NCBI RefSeq assembly: GCF_052114605.1 | Contig: NZ_JBFRFB010000006.1 | Location: 186,001 to 250,000, forward strand | Source: Microvirga sp052114605 | GTDB lineage: Bacteria; Pseudomonadota; Alphaproteobacteria; Rhizobiales; Beijerinckiaceae | Direction of reading: 5' to 3' | DNA length: 64,000 bases | In this document: one piece after another, positions 8,390-16,525 of the stretch | How the letters are laid out: each line of letters begins with the position of its first letter | How positions within the stretch are numbered: position 1 is the stretch's first letter | Translations under genes and position numbers: made by a program | Notes under the pieces: generated by a model | What the model was told of the DNA's origin: nothing | The model's input: only the letters and a program-made list of their open reading frames with translations | The model's database searches: none

Positions 8390-9337
8390 TCAAGCCCTCA
8401 CGCGCGGATCGACAATCATGTAGAGAAAGTCGACGAGGAAGTTCACGATCACGAAGCCGGCGGTCACCACCAGAATTGTGGCCTGGATCAAGGGATAGTT
8501 GCGCTCCGCAATCGCGCCGAGGATCAAGCGACCGAGGCCGGGAATGGCGAAGACCTGTTCCACGACGATGGCGCCGCCGAGCAGGTAGCCGGTCATGATG
8601 CCGACGCTGGTGAGAAACGGGATGAGCGCATTTCGCAGCGCATGCTTGTAGACCACCTTCCGCTCCGACAGTCCTTTCGCCCGCGCGGTGCGGACATAAT
8701 CCTGCCCCAGCGCATCAAGCATGGCCGAACGCACGAGGCGGGAGAGGTTGGCGAGGATCGGCAAAGCCAGCGCGAAGGCGGGCAACATCATGCGCTGGAG
8801 GTTGCCGAGTGGATCTTCCGAGAACGGCACATAGCCGAGCGATGCAAAACTCGGCGCGAGCGAGGAAAGCAGCAAGATCATCACGATGCCGAGCCAGAAG
8901 GATGGGATCGTGAGGCCCGCAATAGCGCCGATGCGCATCGCCACATCCGCAGCCCCCCCGCGCGTCTGCGCCATCAGGCAGCCGACTGGCACTGCGAGCA
9001 CCGCGCCGACGACGAGCGAGAGGAAGGTCAGTTCCAGGGTCGGCCAAAGGTGATTGATGATCTCGGTGGAGACAGGGCGCCCGGTCCATAGCGAAACGCC
9101 GAAATCGCCGCGAAGCGCGGAGCCGGCCCAGGTCAGGTATTGCTCGATGATCGGCCGGTCGAGCCCGACGCGGCGGTTGAGTTCCGCCATGCGCTCGGGC
9201 GTGATCTCGGTATTGGCGCCCAGCATGATCGCCACAGCATCGCCGGGGATCAGGCGGATCATCAGGAACACGATGATCGACACGCCGAACAGCACGATAA
9301 CGAGATCGATGAGACGCGCGAGCAGGACTCGGTTCAT
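8390..9337 (-). CDS. Peptide-type ABC transporter permease, DppB/OppB family
   Basis: Partner permease (315 residues) with the DppB features: first membrane span at the N terminus, the LGLDRP-like sequence RRVGLDRPIIEQYLTW, and the EAA loop DALGQDYVRTARAKGLSERKV. I chose ATG 9337 because a GAGAG Shine-Dalgarno sits about 10 bases upstream; the TTG at 9355 would add six residues and overlap that site. A strong terminator-like hairpin separates it from the binding-protein gene upstream, so permease expression is probably lower than that of the binding protein. Confidence 0.9.
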   Translation of the reverse strand: MNRVLLARLIDLVIVLFGVSIIVFLMIRLIPGDAVAIMLGANTEITPERMAELNRRVGLDRPIIEQYLTWAGSALRGDFGVSLWTGRPVSTEIINHLWPTLELTFLSLVVGAVLAVPVGCLMAQTRGGAADVAMRIGAIAGLTIPSFWLGIVMILLLSSLAPSFASLGYVPFSEDPLGNLQRMMLPAFALALPILANLSRLVRSAMLDALGQDYVRTARAKGLSERKVVYKHALRNALIPFLTSVGIMTGYLLGGAIVVEQVFAIPGLGRLILGAIAERNYPLIQATILVVTAGFVIVNFLVDFLYMIVDPRVRA

Positions 9338-9353
9338 GCGGGCAAGCTCTCTC

Positions 9354-9393
9354 AAAAAAAGAAAGCACCGGCGCAGGCAAGCCGCGCCGGTGC
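9354..9393 (-). terminator. Intrinsic terminator between binding-protein and permease genes
   Basis: Reading the minus strand, a perfect 10-base stem (GCACCGGCGC / GCGCCGGTGC, 9365-9393, 9-base loop) is followed at once by a T-rich run (9354-9364 as A-rich on plus). It lies just after the binding-protein stop codon and before the DppB-like permease. This arrangement is common in importers, where partial termination gives excess binding protein over membrane subunits. Confidence 0.8.
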
Positions 9394-9405
9394 CGTGGAT
9401 TGCTC

Positions 9406-10905
9406 TTAGTACGATGCGTTGCGCAGCAGCATGAGCGAGCGGTTCGGCATCACGTCATAGCCCTGCAGTTTGCTGTTCATGGCGGAGAACAGCGTGCCAT
9501 AGGTCAGGTGAGCCACGGGACCCGAGCATGCGAGCTTCTTCTGAACAGCGTCATACGCGGTCTTGCGCTCGGCCTGGTTCGACAGAGTGCGCGCCTTGTC
9601 GAGCAAACCGTCGATCTCCGCATCCGAGTACTTGAACACGTTGGTCGAGCCGCCTGTGCGGAACGTGCGGTAGAAATACTCGTCCGGATCAGGCTGGCCG
9701 GCATTGATGGAGGCGAACATGTCGAAGTTGCTGTTGCGCCAATCCTGAATGAACTGGCCCTGCTCCTGGTTGACGAGCTCGACCTTGAAGCCGGCCTTGT
9801 TCAGTTGCTCCTGCACCACCTGGGCCACATCCTTGATGTCCTGGCGCGGCAGGACCTTCATGGAGACAGTGACCGGCGTGGCAACACCCGCTTCCTTCAG
9901 AAGCGCCTGCGCCTTCGCCGGATCGTGGGTGTAGCAGCCGAACTGGTTCACATCGAGCGCCCAGGACTTGAGCGCCGGCGAGAGCGGACCGCCGGGAACG
10001 CCCGCGCCGAAGAGAGCCGCGTCCACGATCTCCTTGCGGTTGATGGCGTAGTTCACGGCCTCGCGCACCTTCGGGTTATCGAAGGGCGGCTTCGACACGT
10101 TCATGCCGATGAGCGTGTAGGCGAGATCCATGGTCTCGGCGAGCTTCACGTTCGGCTTGCCCTTGAGCTGCAGCGCGGTCGCTGCGTCGATATTGGGCAG
10201 AAGCGCATATTGGCCGTTGGTCAGGCCCACCTGGCGGGTGGCCGATTCAGGCACGATGTTGAACTTGAGGCCGGCGAGCTTCGGCAAGCCCTTTTCCCAA
10301 TAGGCGTCATTCTTGCTGAGCAGGATGAAGCCGTTGGGTTGCCATTCCTGGAACTTGAACGGACCCGTGCCGACCGGCTCCTTCTGGAGGGCATCCTTGT
10401 TGGCTTCCATGGAGCGCGGCACGATGGCGATGGTGGCGAGCGAGCTCAGGAGAGCCGCGGACGGCTCCTTCAGCTTCAACTCGACGGTCTGAGCGTCGAC
10501 CGCATTGGTGCTCTCGACAGCCGACAGGCGGCTGGCCAGCGGCGAGGCGATGTCCTTGCTGAGCAGGCGCTTCACGGAAGCCACCACGTCTGCCGCCTCA
10601 AAGGGCGAGCCGTCGTGGAATTTCACGCCCGAGCGCAGCTTGAAGGTATAGGTCTTGCCGTCCGGCGCGACGGTCCAGGATTCGGCAAGGCTCGGAATGA
10701 CCTTGAGATCCTTGTCGATGGCGGTGAGGCCCTCATAGATATTGCCGTTCACCACCATGAAGCTTGGAAAGGCGGTAATGAGATGAGGATCGAGGCCGGT
10801 GGGGCCGAGATCCGCTCCGATCTCAAGGACCTGAGCCGAGGCAGAGGCCATTGCCGCCACCATGATACCCGCGCTCAATGTGCTGCGCAGCGCTGACCTG
10901 AACAT
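9406..10905 (-). CDS. Peptide-type ABC transporter substrate-binding protein (SBP family 5, DppA/MppA-like)
   Basis: Periplasmic solute-binding protein of 499 residues. The N terminus is a Sec signal peptide with predicted cleavage after ASASA near residue 24. The body carries SBP_bac_5 features: GLTAIDKDLKVIPSLAESW, TYTFKLRSGVKFHDGSPF and GTGPFKFQEW. It is the first gene of a minus-strand operon with two permeases and a GNAT, divergent from anmK. The context suggests muropeptide or murein-peptide uptake, as for MppA in E. coli; that substrate is an inference. The promoter region is shared with anmK and contains TGGTC-type half-sites. Confidence 0.88.
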   Translation of the reverse strand: MFRSALRSTLSAGIMVAAMASASAQVLEIGADLGPTGLDPHLITAFPSFMVVNGNIYEGLTAIDKDLKVIPSLAESWTVAPDGKTYTFKLRSGVKFHDGSPFEAADVVASVKRLLSKDIASPLASRLSAVESTNAVDAQTVELKLKEPSAALLSSLATIAIVPRSMEANKDALQKEPVGTGPFKFQEWQPNGFILLSKNDAYWEKGLPKLAGLKFNIVPESATRQVGLTNGQYALLPNIDAATALQLKGKPNVKLAETMDLAYTLIGMNVSKPPFDNPKVREAVNYAINRKEIVDAALFGAGVPGGPLSPALKSWALDVNQFGCYTHDPAKAQALLKEAGVATPVTVSMKVLPRQDIKDVAQVVQEQLNKAGFKVELVNQEQGQFIQDWRNSNFDMFASINAGQPDPDEYFYRTFRTGGSTNVFKYSDAEIDGLLDKARTLSNQAERKTAYDAVQKKLACSGPVAHLTYGTLFSAMNSKLQGYDVMPNRSLMLLRNASY

Positions 10906-10964
10906 GCGTCTTTTCTCCCTTGGAAACCGCTAGCAATTTATAGGACACCTTCCTGCACCTGTCA

Positions 10965-10994
10965 TGGTCCAATATCATACCACTCTGGACCAGT
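10965..10994. promoter_or_regulatory. Candidate NagR/DasR-type operator between the ABC importer and anmK
   Basis: TGGTCC (10965-10970) and GGACCA (10987-10992) form a perfect inverted repeat with a 16-base spacer. On the minus strand 10994-10979 reads ACTGGTCC-AGA-GTGGT, nearly the same as ACTGGTCC-TATA-GTGGT found before murQ at 13231. The ACTGGTC/AGTGGTC half-site is the half-site of DasR/NagR-family operators. The position, between divergent genes of the locus and next to a GntR/HutC regulator gene, makes an operator plausible. Another TGGTCT lies at 11010. Confidence 0.5.
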
Positions 10995-11042
10995 CCGACG
11001 CCTGTGATATGGTCTGCCTACAATCGAAGCCCGGAGGATCGA

Positions 11043-12140
11043 ATGTCCCAGCGCCCGCCCCTGAAAGCCATCGGGGTCATCAGTGGAACTTCCATGGACG
11101 GGATCGACGTCTCCATCGTCGAGACGGATGGGGACACCCTGGTTCGGCCCGGCGCGGGCAACACCTTTTCCTATCCCGCCGACCTGAGGAAAACCCTCCA
11201 AGGGTTGATCGCGGAGCCGGCCCGCGCGCAGAGCGAGCCGCTGGAGGATCTGGAACGGGCGGTCACGCAGGCCCATGTGGGCGCGATCCGCCGCTTCATG
11301 CAGGAAGAGGGCATCGCGGCTAAGGATGTGAGCCTCATCGGCTTCCACGGACAGACGGTCTATCACCGGCCGGAAGTGCGTTTCACACGGCAGCTTGGCA
11401 TCGGCGCGATGGTCGCGCGGGAGCTCGGCATCGACACGGTAGACCGCTTCCGCCATGCGGATGTGGCCTCGGGCGGCGAAGGCGCGCCTTTCGTGCCGCT
11501 TTATCACCGCGCACTCGCAAGCCCGCTCGACCAGCCGATCATGATTCTCAATCTCGGCGGCGTCGGCAACGTGACTTATATCGACGGCGATACGGTGATC
11601 GCCTTCGATACCGGTCCTGCCAGCGCCCTGCTTGATGATTTCATCCTGCGGCGCCGTGGCCTCGGCTTCGACGAGAACGGACAGCTGGCTGCTTCCGGCA
11701 AGGCCGACCGCGCGCTGGTCGATGCCTTCATGCAGAATCCGTTCTTCGACCGCCCTGCCCCCAAATCCCTCGACCGTCAGGATTTTCATGCCCGCGCGAA
11801 AAGCGTGGAAGCCCTCTCGGATGAGGATGGCGCCGCGACGCTGGCGGAGTTCACCATCGAATCCGTCATCGCAGCGCTGAAGCATGTGCCGAGCCGACCG
11901 CAGCGCTGGCTCGTCACCGGCGGCGGGCGGCGCAATGCGCATTTCATGAAGCGGCTTCACGAGCGGCTCGGCGTTGCCGTCGATCCGGTGGAAGCCGTGG
12001 GCTGGAACGGCGATTTCCTCGAGGCGCAGGCCTTCGCCTATCTCGCCGTTCGCTCGACGCTCGGGCTGCCGCTCAGCCTTCCCACCACAACCGGCGTGCC
12101 GCATCCCATGCCCGGCGGCGAGCTGCATCGGGCGGCCTGA
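11043..12140 (+). CDS. anmK: Anhydro-N-acetylmuramic acid kinase AnmK
   Basis: Cytosolic kinase (365 residues) that opens 1,6-anhydroMurNAc and phosphorylates it to MurNAc-6P, the substrate of MurQ encoded at 13267. The family hallmark GVISGTSMDGIDV lies at residues about 8-20, followed by GFHGQTVYH, LNLGGVGNVT and VTGGGRRNAHF. I chose ATG 11043, preceded by GGAGG at 11032-11036, over the in-frame ATG at 11004. The stop overlaps the next start (TGATG). Confidence 0.95.
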   Translation: MSQRPPLKAIGVISGTSMDGIDVSIVETDGDTLVRPGAGNTFSYPADLRKTLQGLIAEPARAQSEPLEDLERAVTQAHVGAIRRFMQEEGIAAKDVSLIGFHGQTVYHRPEVRFTRQLGIGAMVARELGIDTVDRFRHADVASGGEGAPFVPLYHRALASPLDQPIMILNLGGVGNVTYIDGDTVIAFDTGPASALLDDFILRRRGLGFDENGQLAASGKADRALVDAFMQNPFFDRPAPKSLDRQDFHARAKSVEALSDEDGAATLAEFTIESVIAALKHVPSRPQRWLVTGGGRRNAHFMKRLHERLGVAVDPVEAVGWNGDFLEAQAFAYLAVRSTLGLPLSLPTTTGVPHPMPGGELHRAA

Positions 12141-13165
12141 TGTCCCTCGAGAACCTGATCGGCGAGGCCTTCGCGCCCGCCGCTGCATCGGTCGATAGCG
12201 GTCACATTCCCGGCGCCGTGCTCGGCATCGTCAAGAAGGACGGCAAGCGCGCCGTGTCGTGGCGCGGATGGGCGCAGATCGAGCCTGAGCGCGAAAGCCT
12301 GTCCCGCGAAACATGGTTCGATCTCGCCTCGCTGACGAAGGTGATCTTCACCACCACGCGCATCCTGCAACTGGTGGAACAGGGCAAGATCTCGCTCGAC
12401 GATCCGCTCGTCACCGTCATTCCCGATCTGCGGCAATACGATATGAACGCCGCCGAGCGGCGCCTCACCTTCCGCCAGTGCCTCGCGCACCAGACGCATC
12501 TGCCCGCCGTCGAGCCGCTTTATACCTACGGACAGGACCCGAACACGCTGCGCGCCTTCATCCTGCAGCGCGTCTGGCAGAGCGGCCCGCCGGTCTATTC
12601 CGACATCAACTATAAGCTGCTCGGCATCGCCATCGAGCGCATCACGGGACAGGCGTTGATCGACCAGCCCCTGCCCCCGGATTTTTCGTTCCGCCCGGAC
12701 CCGAAACTTTGCGCGGCGACCGAACGCTGTACATGGCGCAGGCGCGTGATCCGTGGCGAGGTGCATGACGAGAATGCCTATGCGCTCGGCGGCGCATCGG
12801 GCCATGCGGGCCTCTTCGGCACCATCGACGCCGTGCTCGATTTCGCGCATGGACTGCTTGACGGCTCAGGCCTCTCGCCCGACTCGCTCAAAGCCATCCG
12901 CACCCGCGAATCCGAGAAGCGAACGGTAGGCTGGGAAGGGTTTTATCCCGGCTGGCATGGCGGCGATCTCTGCTCACCCACGACCATCGGCCATACCGGT
13001 TTTACAGGTACCGGTTTGTGGCTCGATTTCGAGCGTGGCCTTGCCTGGTCGCTCCTGACCAACCGCGTCCATCCGAGCCGGCACAAAGACAGTGGGATCA
13101 TGAGCTTACGTCGCGCAACCGGCGAGCGGGTGATCTCGTTGTTCGATGGGCAGGCCCGTCCTTAA
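12140..13165 (+). CDS. Serine hydrolase of the beta-lactamase/penicillin-binding protein (class C) family, no signal peptide
   Basis: A 341-residue hydrolase with class C signatures: S64-L-T-K67 (SxxK nucleophile), Y153-S-D (YxN-like) and H285-TG-FTGTG (KTG-like box). A GGASGHAGLFGT loop is typical of AmpC-like esterases and carboxypeptidases. No signal peptide or membrane segment is seen, so it should act in the cytosol. It is coupled to anmK by TGATG and precedes murQ, so it may trim or hydrolyse imported anhydro-muropeptides; that role is inferred from neighbours only. It could equally be an esterase of another recycled product. Confidence 0.82.
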   Translation: MSLENLIGEAFAPAAASVDSGHIPGAVLGIVKKDGKRAVSWRGWAQIEPERESLSRETWFDLASLTKVIFTTTRILQLVEQGKISLDDPLVTVIPDLRQYDMNAAERRLTFRQCLAHQTHLPAVEPLYTYGQDPNTLRAFILQRVWQSGPPVYSDINYKLLGIAIERITGQALIDQPLPPDFSFRPDPKLCAATERCTWRRRVIRGEVHDENAYALGGASGHAGLFGTIDAVLDFAHGLLDGSGLSPDSLKAIRTRESEKRTVGWEGFYPGWHGGDLCSPTTIGHTGFTGTGLWLDFERGLAWSLLTNRVHPSRHKDSGIMSLRRATGERVISLFDGQARP

Positions 13166-13230
13166 GGATGCTCGCAAAAATTTGGTGAGTTACGCGCTGA
13201 AGCCTCCTCGGGCGATTGATGGGACGGCCA

Positions 13231-13248
13231 ACTGGTCCTATAGTGGTC
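13231..13248. promoter_or_regulatory. Candidate NagR/DasR-type operator upstream of murQ
   Basis: ACTGGTCC-TATA-GTGGTC contains two TGGTC half-sites (13233 and 13244) as direct repeats 11 bases apart, about one helical turn. It lies 19 bases before the murQ start. The same half-site pattern occurs in the anmK/importer intergenic region. This spacing suits binding of a dimeric GntR/HutC regulator, though the classical DasR operator is an inverted rather than direct repeat. Confidence 0.5.
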
Positions 13249-13266
13249 TGGAAGAAAGTTGGCATA

Positions 13267-14160
13267 ATGGCGACAGAACATTTCAGTAAGCGCTTCCAGG
13301 ATCTCGACACTTGGCCGAGCCTCGATGTCCTCTCCGCCTTCTATGAGGGTCAGCTCTCGGCGGTGGCCGCCGTACGCACCGCCCTGCCCGCCATTGCGGC
13401 GGCTGCGGAAGAGGCGGCCCTCCGGCTTCGCCGCGGCGGGCGGCTGGTTTATGCGGGCGCCGGAACCTCGGGCCGCATCGGCGTCCAGGACGGCACGGAG
13501 CTGCCCCCCACCTTCAACTGGCCCGACGACAAGGTGGTGTACCTGATCGCCGGTGGCCAGGGCGCGATCATGAAGGCGGTCGAGAACGCCGAGGATTCGG
13601 TGGAGGACGGTATCGCGGGCATTCGCGACAACGATATCGGCCCGAACGACGTGGTCATCGGCGTGGCCGCCAGCGGCCGCACGCCCTTCACCATTGCGGC
13701 ACTGAAGGAAGCCGCCTTACGCGGCGCTCAGACCATCGGCATTTCCAACAATCCCGATGCATCGATTCTCGATGTCTCGTCGCATCCTATCCTTGCCGAT
13801 ACGGGCGAGGAGGTGATCGCAGGCTCCACCCGCATGAAGGCCGGCACGGCACAGAAGGTGATTCTCAACCTTCTCTCCACGCTGATCATGGTGCGGCTCG
13901 ACCGCGTCTATCGCGGCCTCATGGTCAGCATGCGCGCGACGAACGCGAAGCTGCGCCGCCGCAGCGAGATCATGGTGCAGCAGATCACCGATTGCAGCGA
14001 CCCTGAGGCCGCGAGCGCGATCAGCCAGTCCGGGGGCGATCTCAAGACCGCCGTTCTCATCGCCATGGGCGCCACGCTCACCGAGGCGCAGGATGCGCTT
14101 GAACGTAAGCATGGCAATTTGCGCGCGGCACTGGCAGATTTCTCGAACGTGACGAAGTAA
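13267..14160 (+). CDS. murQ: N-acetylmuramic acid 6-phosphate etherase MurQ
   Basis: SIS-domain lyase (297 residues) that removes the lactyl ether from MurNAc-6P to give GlcNAc-6P. Family motifs include the opening TEHFSKRFQDLDTWPS, the SIS loop YAGAGTSGRIGVQDG, the catalytic region DGTELPPTFNWP, and STRMKAGTAQKVILNLLST. I chose ATG 13267, with a GGAAG ribosome site 13 bases upstream, over an ATG at 13216 that would place the candidate operator inside the coding region. Together with AnmK and NagA it forms a complete route from anhydroMurNAc to GlcN-6P. Confidence 0.95.
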   Translation: MATEHFSKRFQDLDTWPSLDVLSAFYEGQLSAVAAVRTALPAIAAAAEEAALRLRRGGRLVYAGAGTSGRIGVQDGTELPPTFNWPDDKVVYLIAGGQGAIMKAVENAEDSVEDGIAGIRDNDIGPNDVVIGVAASGRTPFTIAALKEAALRGAQTIGISNNPDASILDVSSHPILADTGEEVIAGSTRMKAGTAQKVILNLLSTLIMVRLDRVYRGLMVSMRATNAKLRRRSEIMVQQITDCSDPEAASAISQSGGDLKTAVLIAMGATLTEAQDALERKHGNLRAALADFSNVTK

Positions 14161-14195
14161 AAGACCAAAGGGCTGCAGCGGGGGCATTCAGCGTC

Positions 14196-15104
14196 ATGGC
14201 ATTGGGGCTTGGCATCGACGCAGGCGGAACGGCGACGCGCTGGCGTGTCGCCGATGAGAATGGGCAATGCGTCGCGCAGGGCACGTCCGACCCGCTCACC
14301 GGCCATCTGTTTTCGCCCGCAGCCGAAGAGCGGGCGCGGCAGATCATACTCGACATGGCGCAGGCCGTGATGCGCATCGGCAAGCCGCTCGGCATCATCG
14401 CCGGCATCACCGGACTCACGCGCGATACGCCCGCCGAGGCGACCATGCGCGCGATCTTCGCGGATGTGTTCGACATCCCGCAAGACAGGATCTTCGTCGC
14501 CGAGGATATGTGGATCGCCTACCTGTCCTATTTCGCGCTCGGCGAAGGTATCCTGGTCTATAGCGGCACGGGCTCCATCGGCTATTACCTCTCCGAGGAC
14601 AAGAACGTGATCCGCATCGGCGGGCGAGGCAACCTGATCGACGATGGCGGCTCCGGCTTCTGGATCGCCCGCGAGGCCCTGAAGGCGGTGCTTCGCAAAG
14701 AAGAGGAAAGCCCCGGCCAAGGCTGGTCCATGACCCTCGGCAAATCCCTGGAAGAGGCGCTCGGCGGCACGGATTGGAACCTCGTGCGCTCCTATGTTTA
14801 TGGCGGCGACAGGGGCAAGATCGGCTCCCTGGCGCGGGCGGTAGGCGAAGCCACCGCATTAGGCGACGAGACCGCCTTGCACATCTTAAGCGAAGCAGGC
14901 GAGGAACTGGCCCGGCTCGCCAATGCACTCGCCAAGCGCGTCGGCCCCCGCCCGGTGGCGCTGGCGGGCGGCAGCTCGCGGCTTCATCCCATCGTGGCCG
15001 AGGCTTTCCGCAAGGGTTTGCTGGTCCCGGTCGAGTTCATCACCACGGATGTGGACGCGGCGCTCACGGCCGCCCGGCTTGCGGCAACCCTCAACAAAGC
15101 TTGA
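14196..15104 (+). CDS. Second BadF/BadG-type sugar kinase (GlcNAc- or MurNAc-kinase-like)
   Basis: ASKHA kinase of 302 residues, 35 bases downstream of murQ and probably in its operon. It begins LGIDAGGTATRWRV (phosphate-1), has YSGTGSIGYYL (phosphate-2) and VALAGGSSRLHP (adenosine motif). It differs clearly from the kinase at 3287, so the locus has two paralogous kinases at opposite ends. One probably handles GlcN or GlcNAc; a MurNAc-kinase role for this one next to murQ is plausible. The sequence alone does not decide the substrate. Confidence 0.78.
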   Translation: MALGLGIDAGGTATRWRVADENGQCVAQGTSDPLTGHLFSPAAEERARQIILDMAQAVMRIGKPLGIIAGITGLTRDTPAEATMRAIFADVFDIPQDRIFVAEDMWIAYLSYFALGEGILVYSGTGSIGYYLSEDKNVIRIGGRGNLIDDGGSGFWIAREALKAVLRKEEESPGQGWSMTLGKSLEEALGGTDWNLVRSYVYGGDRGKIGSLARAVGEATALGDETALHILSEAGEELARLANALAKRVGPRPVALAGGSSRLHPIVAEAFRKGLLVPVEFITTDVDAALTAARLAATLNKA

Positions 15105-15186
15105 GGATTTTCCGAGAGGCTTGCGTCCGGCGCGCTCCTCGTCCAAGACTCCCCATGGAATTCACAGCCAAGGCGATGTTGAAGTC

Positions 15187-16089
15187 ATGCAAGCTCTTTT
15201 CGTAGGCCAGACCTATATCGACGTAACCTTCCTGGCGGACGATCTGCCGACGGGCGACGAAAAGACCGTGGCCCGGGATTACGCAATTTCCTTTGGCGGC
15301 AACGCAGTGACGGCGGCTTTTGCCTGCGCCAAGCTCGGCATCGCGCCCGATCTCCTGACCTCGATCGCCGATGACTGGCTGGGCCGCATGTTCATCGACA
15401 TGGCGGCGAAATACGGCATCTCCGTCCATCACCGGAAAGTGAAGGAATCCTCGCTCTCCTTCATCATGCCGCGCGGCGGCAAGCGCGCCATCGTGCGCTG
15501 CCGCGACGACCATTACCTTCATCCCGTTCCGCCGCTGAACCTCCAGGGCTGCAGGGCGCTTCATCTCGACGGCCACCAGGCCGACGCGGCGATGCATTAC
15601 GCCAAGGCCTGCCGCGAAGCGGGCATCCTCACCTCCCTCGACGGCGGTGGCCTGCGCTCCAACACGCATGAGCTCCTGGAGCTCATCGATGTCGCCATCG
15701 TCGCCGAGCGCCTGTGCGAGCAGATGAACATGAGCCCGGGCGAGATGCTGACCTATCTCAAGGGCCGCGGCTGCAAGGTTGGCGGCGTGACCTTGGGCGA
15801 GCGCGGCATGGTCTGGTACGACGAGAACGGCATTGAGGGCATTCTCCCCTCGCTCGACGTGCCGTCTGACGCGGTGGTGGACACGAACGGCGCCGGCGAC
15901 ATTTTCCATGGCGCCTATGTCTATTCCGCCATGGCGCACCCTGAGCTGTCCTGGCGCGAGCACTTCATTTTCGCCCGCTCGGCTTCCGCGCACGCGATCC
16001 AGCATCTCGGCAACGAGGCGAGCCTGCCGACGCTCACCGACATCGTCGAGACTCAGACGCGCTTCGCGGAACGCAAGCAGGCGGCGTGA
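15187..16089 (+). CDS. PfkB-family carbohydrate kinase
   Basis: Ribokinase-fold kinase of 300 residues. The N terminus has the substrate site ISFGGNAVTAAFACAKLG, and the C-terminal ATP/anion-hole signature is DTNGAGDIFHGAYVYSAM with the catalytic aspartate. A start at ATG 15187 places the first strand (MQALFVGQTYIDV) correctly; the open frame upstream overlaps the preceding kinase and is not needed. It follows the second BadF kinase by 82 bases. Substrate unknown; a sugar or sugar phosphate from the same catabolic route is likely. Confidence 0.83.
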   Translation: MQALFVGQTYIDVTFLADDLPTGDEKTVARDYAISFGGNAVTAAFACAKLGIAPDLLTSIADDWLGRMFIDMAAKYGISVHHRKVKESSLSFIMPRGGKRAIVRCRDDHYLHPVPPLNLQGCRALHLDGHQADAAMHYAKACREAGILTSLDGGGLRSNTHELLELIDVAIVAERLCEQMNMSPGEMLTYLKGRGCKVGGVTLGERGMVWYDENGIEGILPSLDVPSDAVVDTNGAGDIFHGAYVYSAMAHPELSWREHFIFARSASAHAIQHLGNEASLPTLTDIVETQTRFAERKQAA

Positions 16090-16096
16090 GCCTCTC

Positions 16097-16444
16097 GTGA
16101 AGCGTGACAAGCTTTTCCTCCTGAAGCCGGATTTCGAGGATCCGGCTTATCCCGGGCAGCATTTCTATTGCTGGCACTGCGCCCTGCTCGAAGGCGTTCT
16201 CGCCTCCTTCCCGCACCTTGCCTCCAGGCTCGATGTCGAGCGCGTGGCATGGCGGCGCCCACGCAGCAGCGTCATCGAAATGGTGGGCGATGCCAATCAG
16301 TCGCTGCCACTTCTCGTGCTTGCCGATGATGCCGTTGATACGCTCGCAACCAGCTCCTACAAGGGGCGCCGCTTCGTGGCGGACAAGGACGCGATCCTGC
16401 GGGCTCTCAGCATCCGCCACGGCTTCCCGGACCCGCATCCTTGA
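16097..16444 (+). CDS. DUF3088-family small protein
   Basis: A 115-residue cytosolic protein starting at GTG 16097, seven bases after the PfkB stop. The sequence KRDKLFLLKPDFEDPAYPGQ and the CxxC-like WHCALLEGVL, then LPLLVLADD, resemble the DUF3088 family, which has a thioredoxin/glutaredoxin-like look but no assigned function. The frame is open upstream to 15833 but that part lies over the PfkB gene. It is probably co-transcribed with the kinase. Confidence 0.72.
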   Translation: MKRDKLFLLKPDFEDPAYPGQHFYCWHCALLEGVLASFPHLASRLDVERVAWRRPRSSVIEMVGDANQSLPLLVLADDAVDTLATSSYKGRRFVADKDAILRALSIRHGFPDPHP

Positions 16445-16525
16445 GAAAGTGGGCTGACATTCCCTCGAATAAGATTACATATAACTTTCACCCGATTCAG
16501 TGTTGATTCCCGAAAGGATGTTCGT

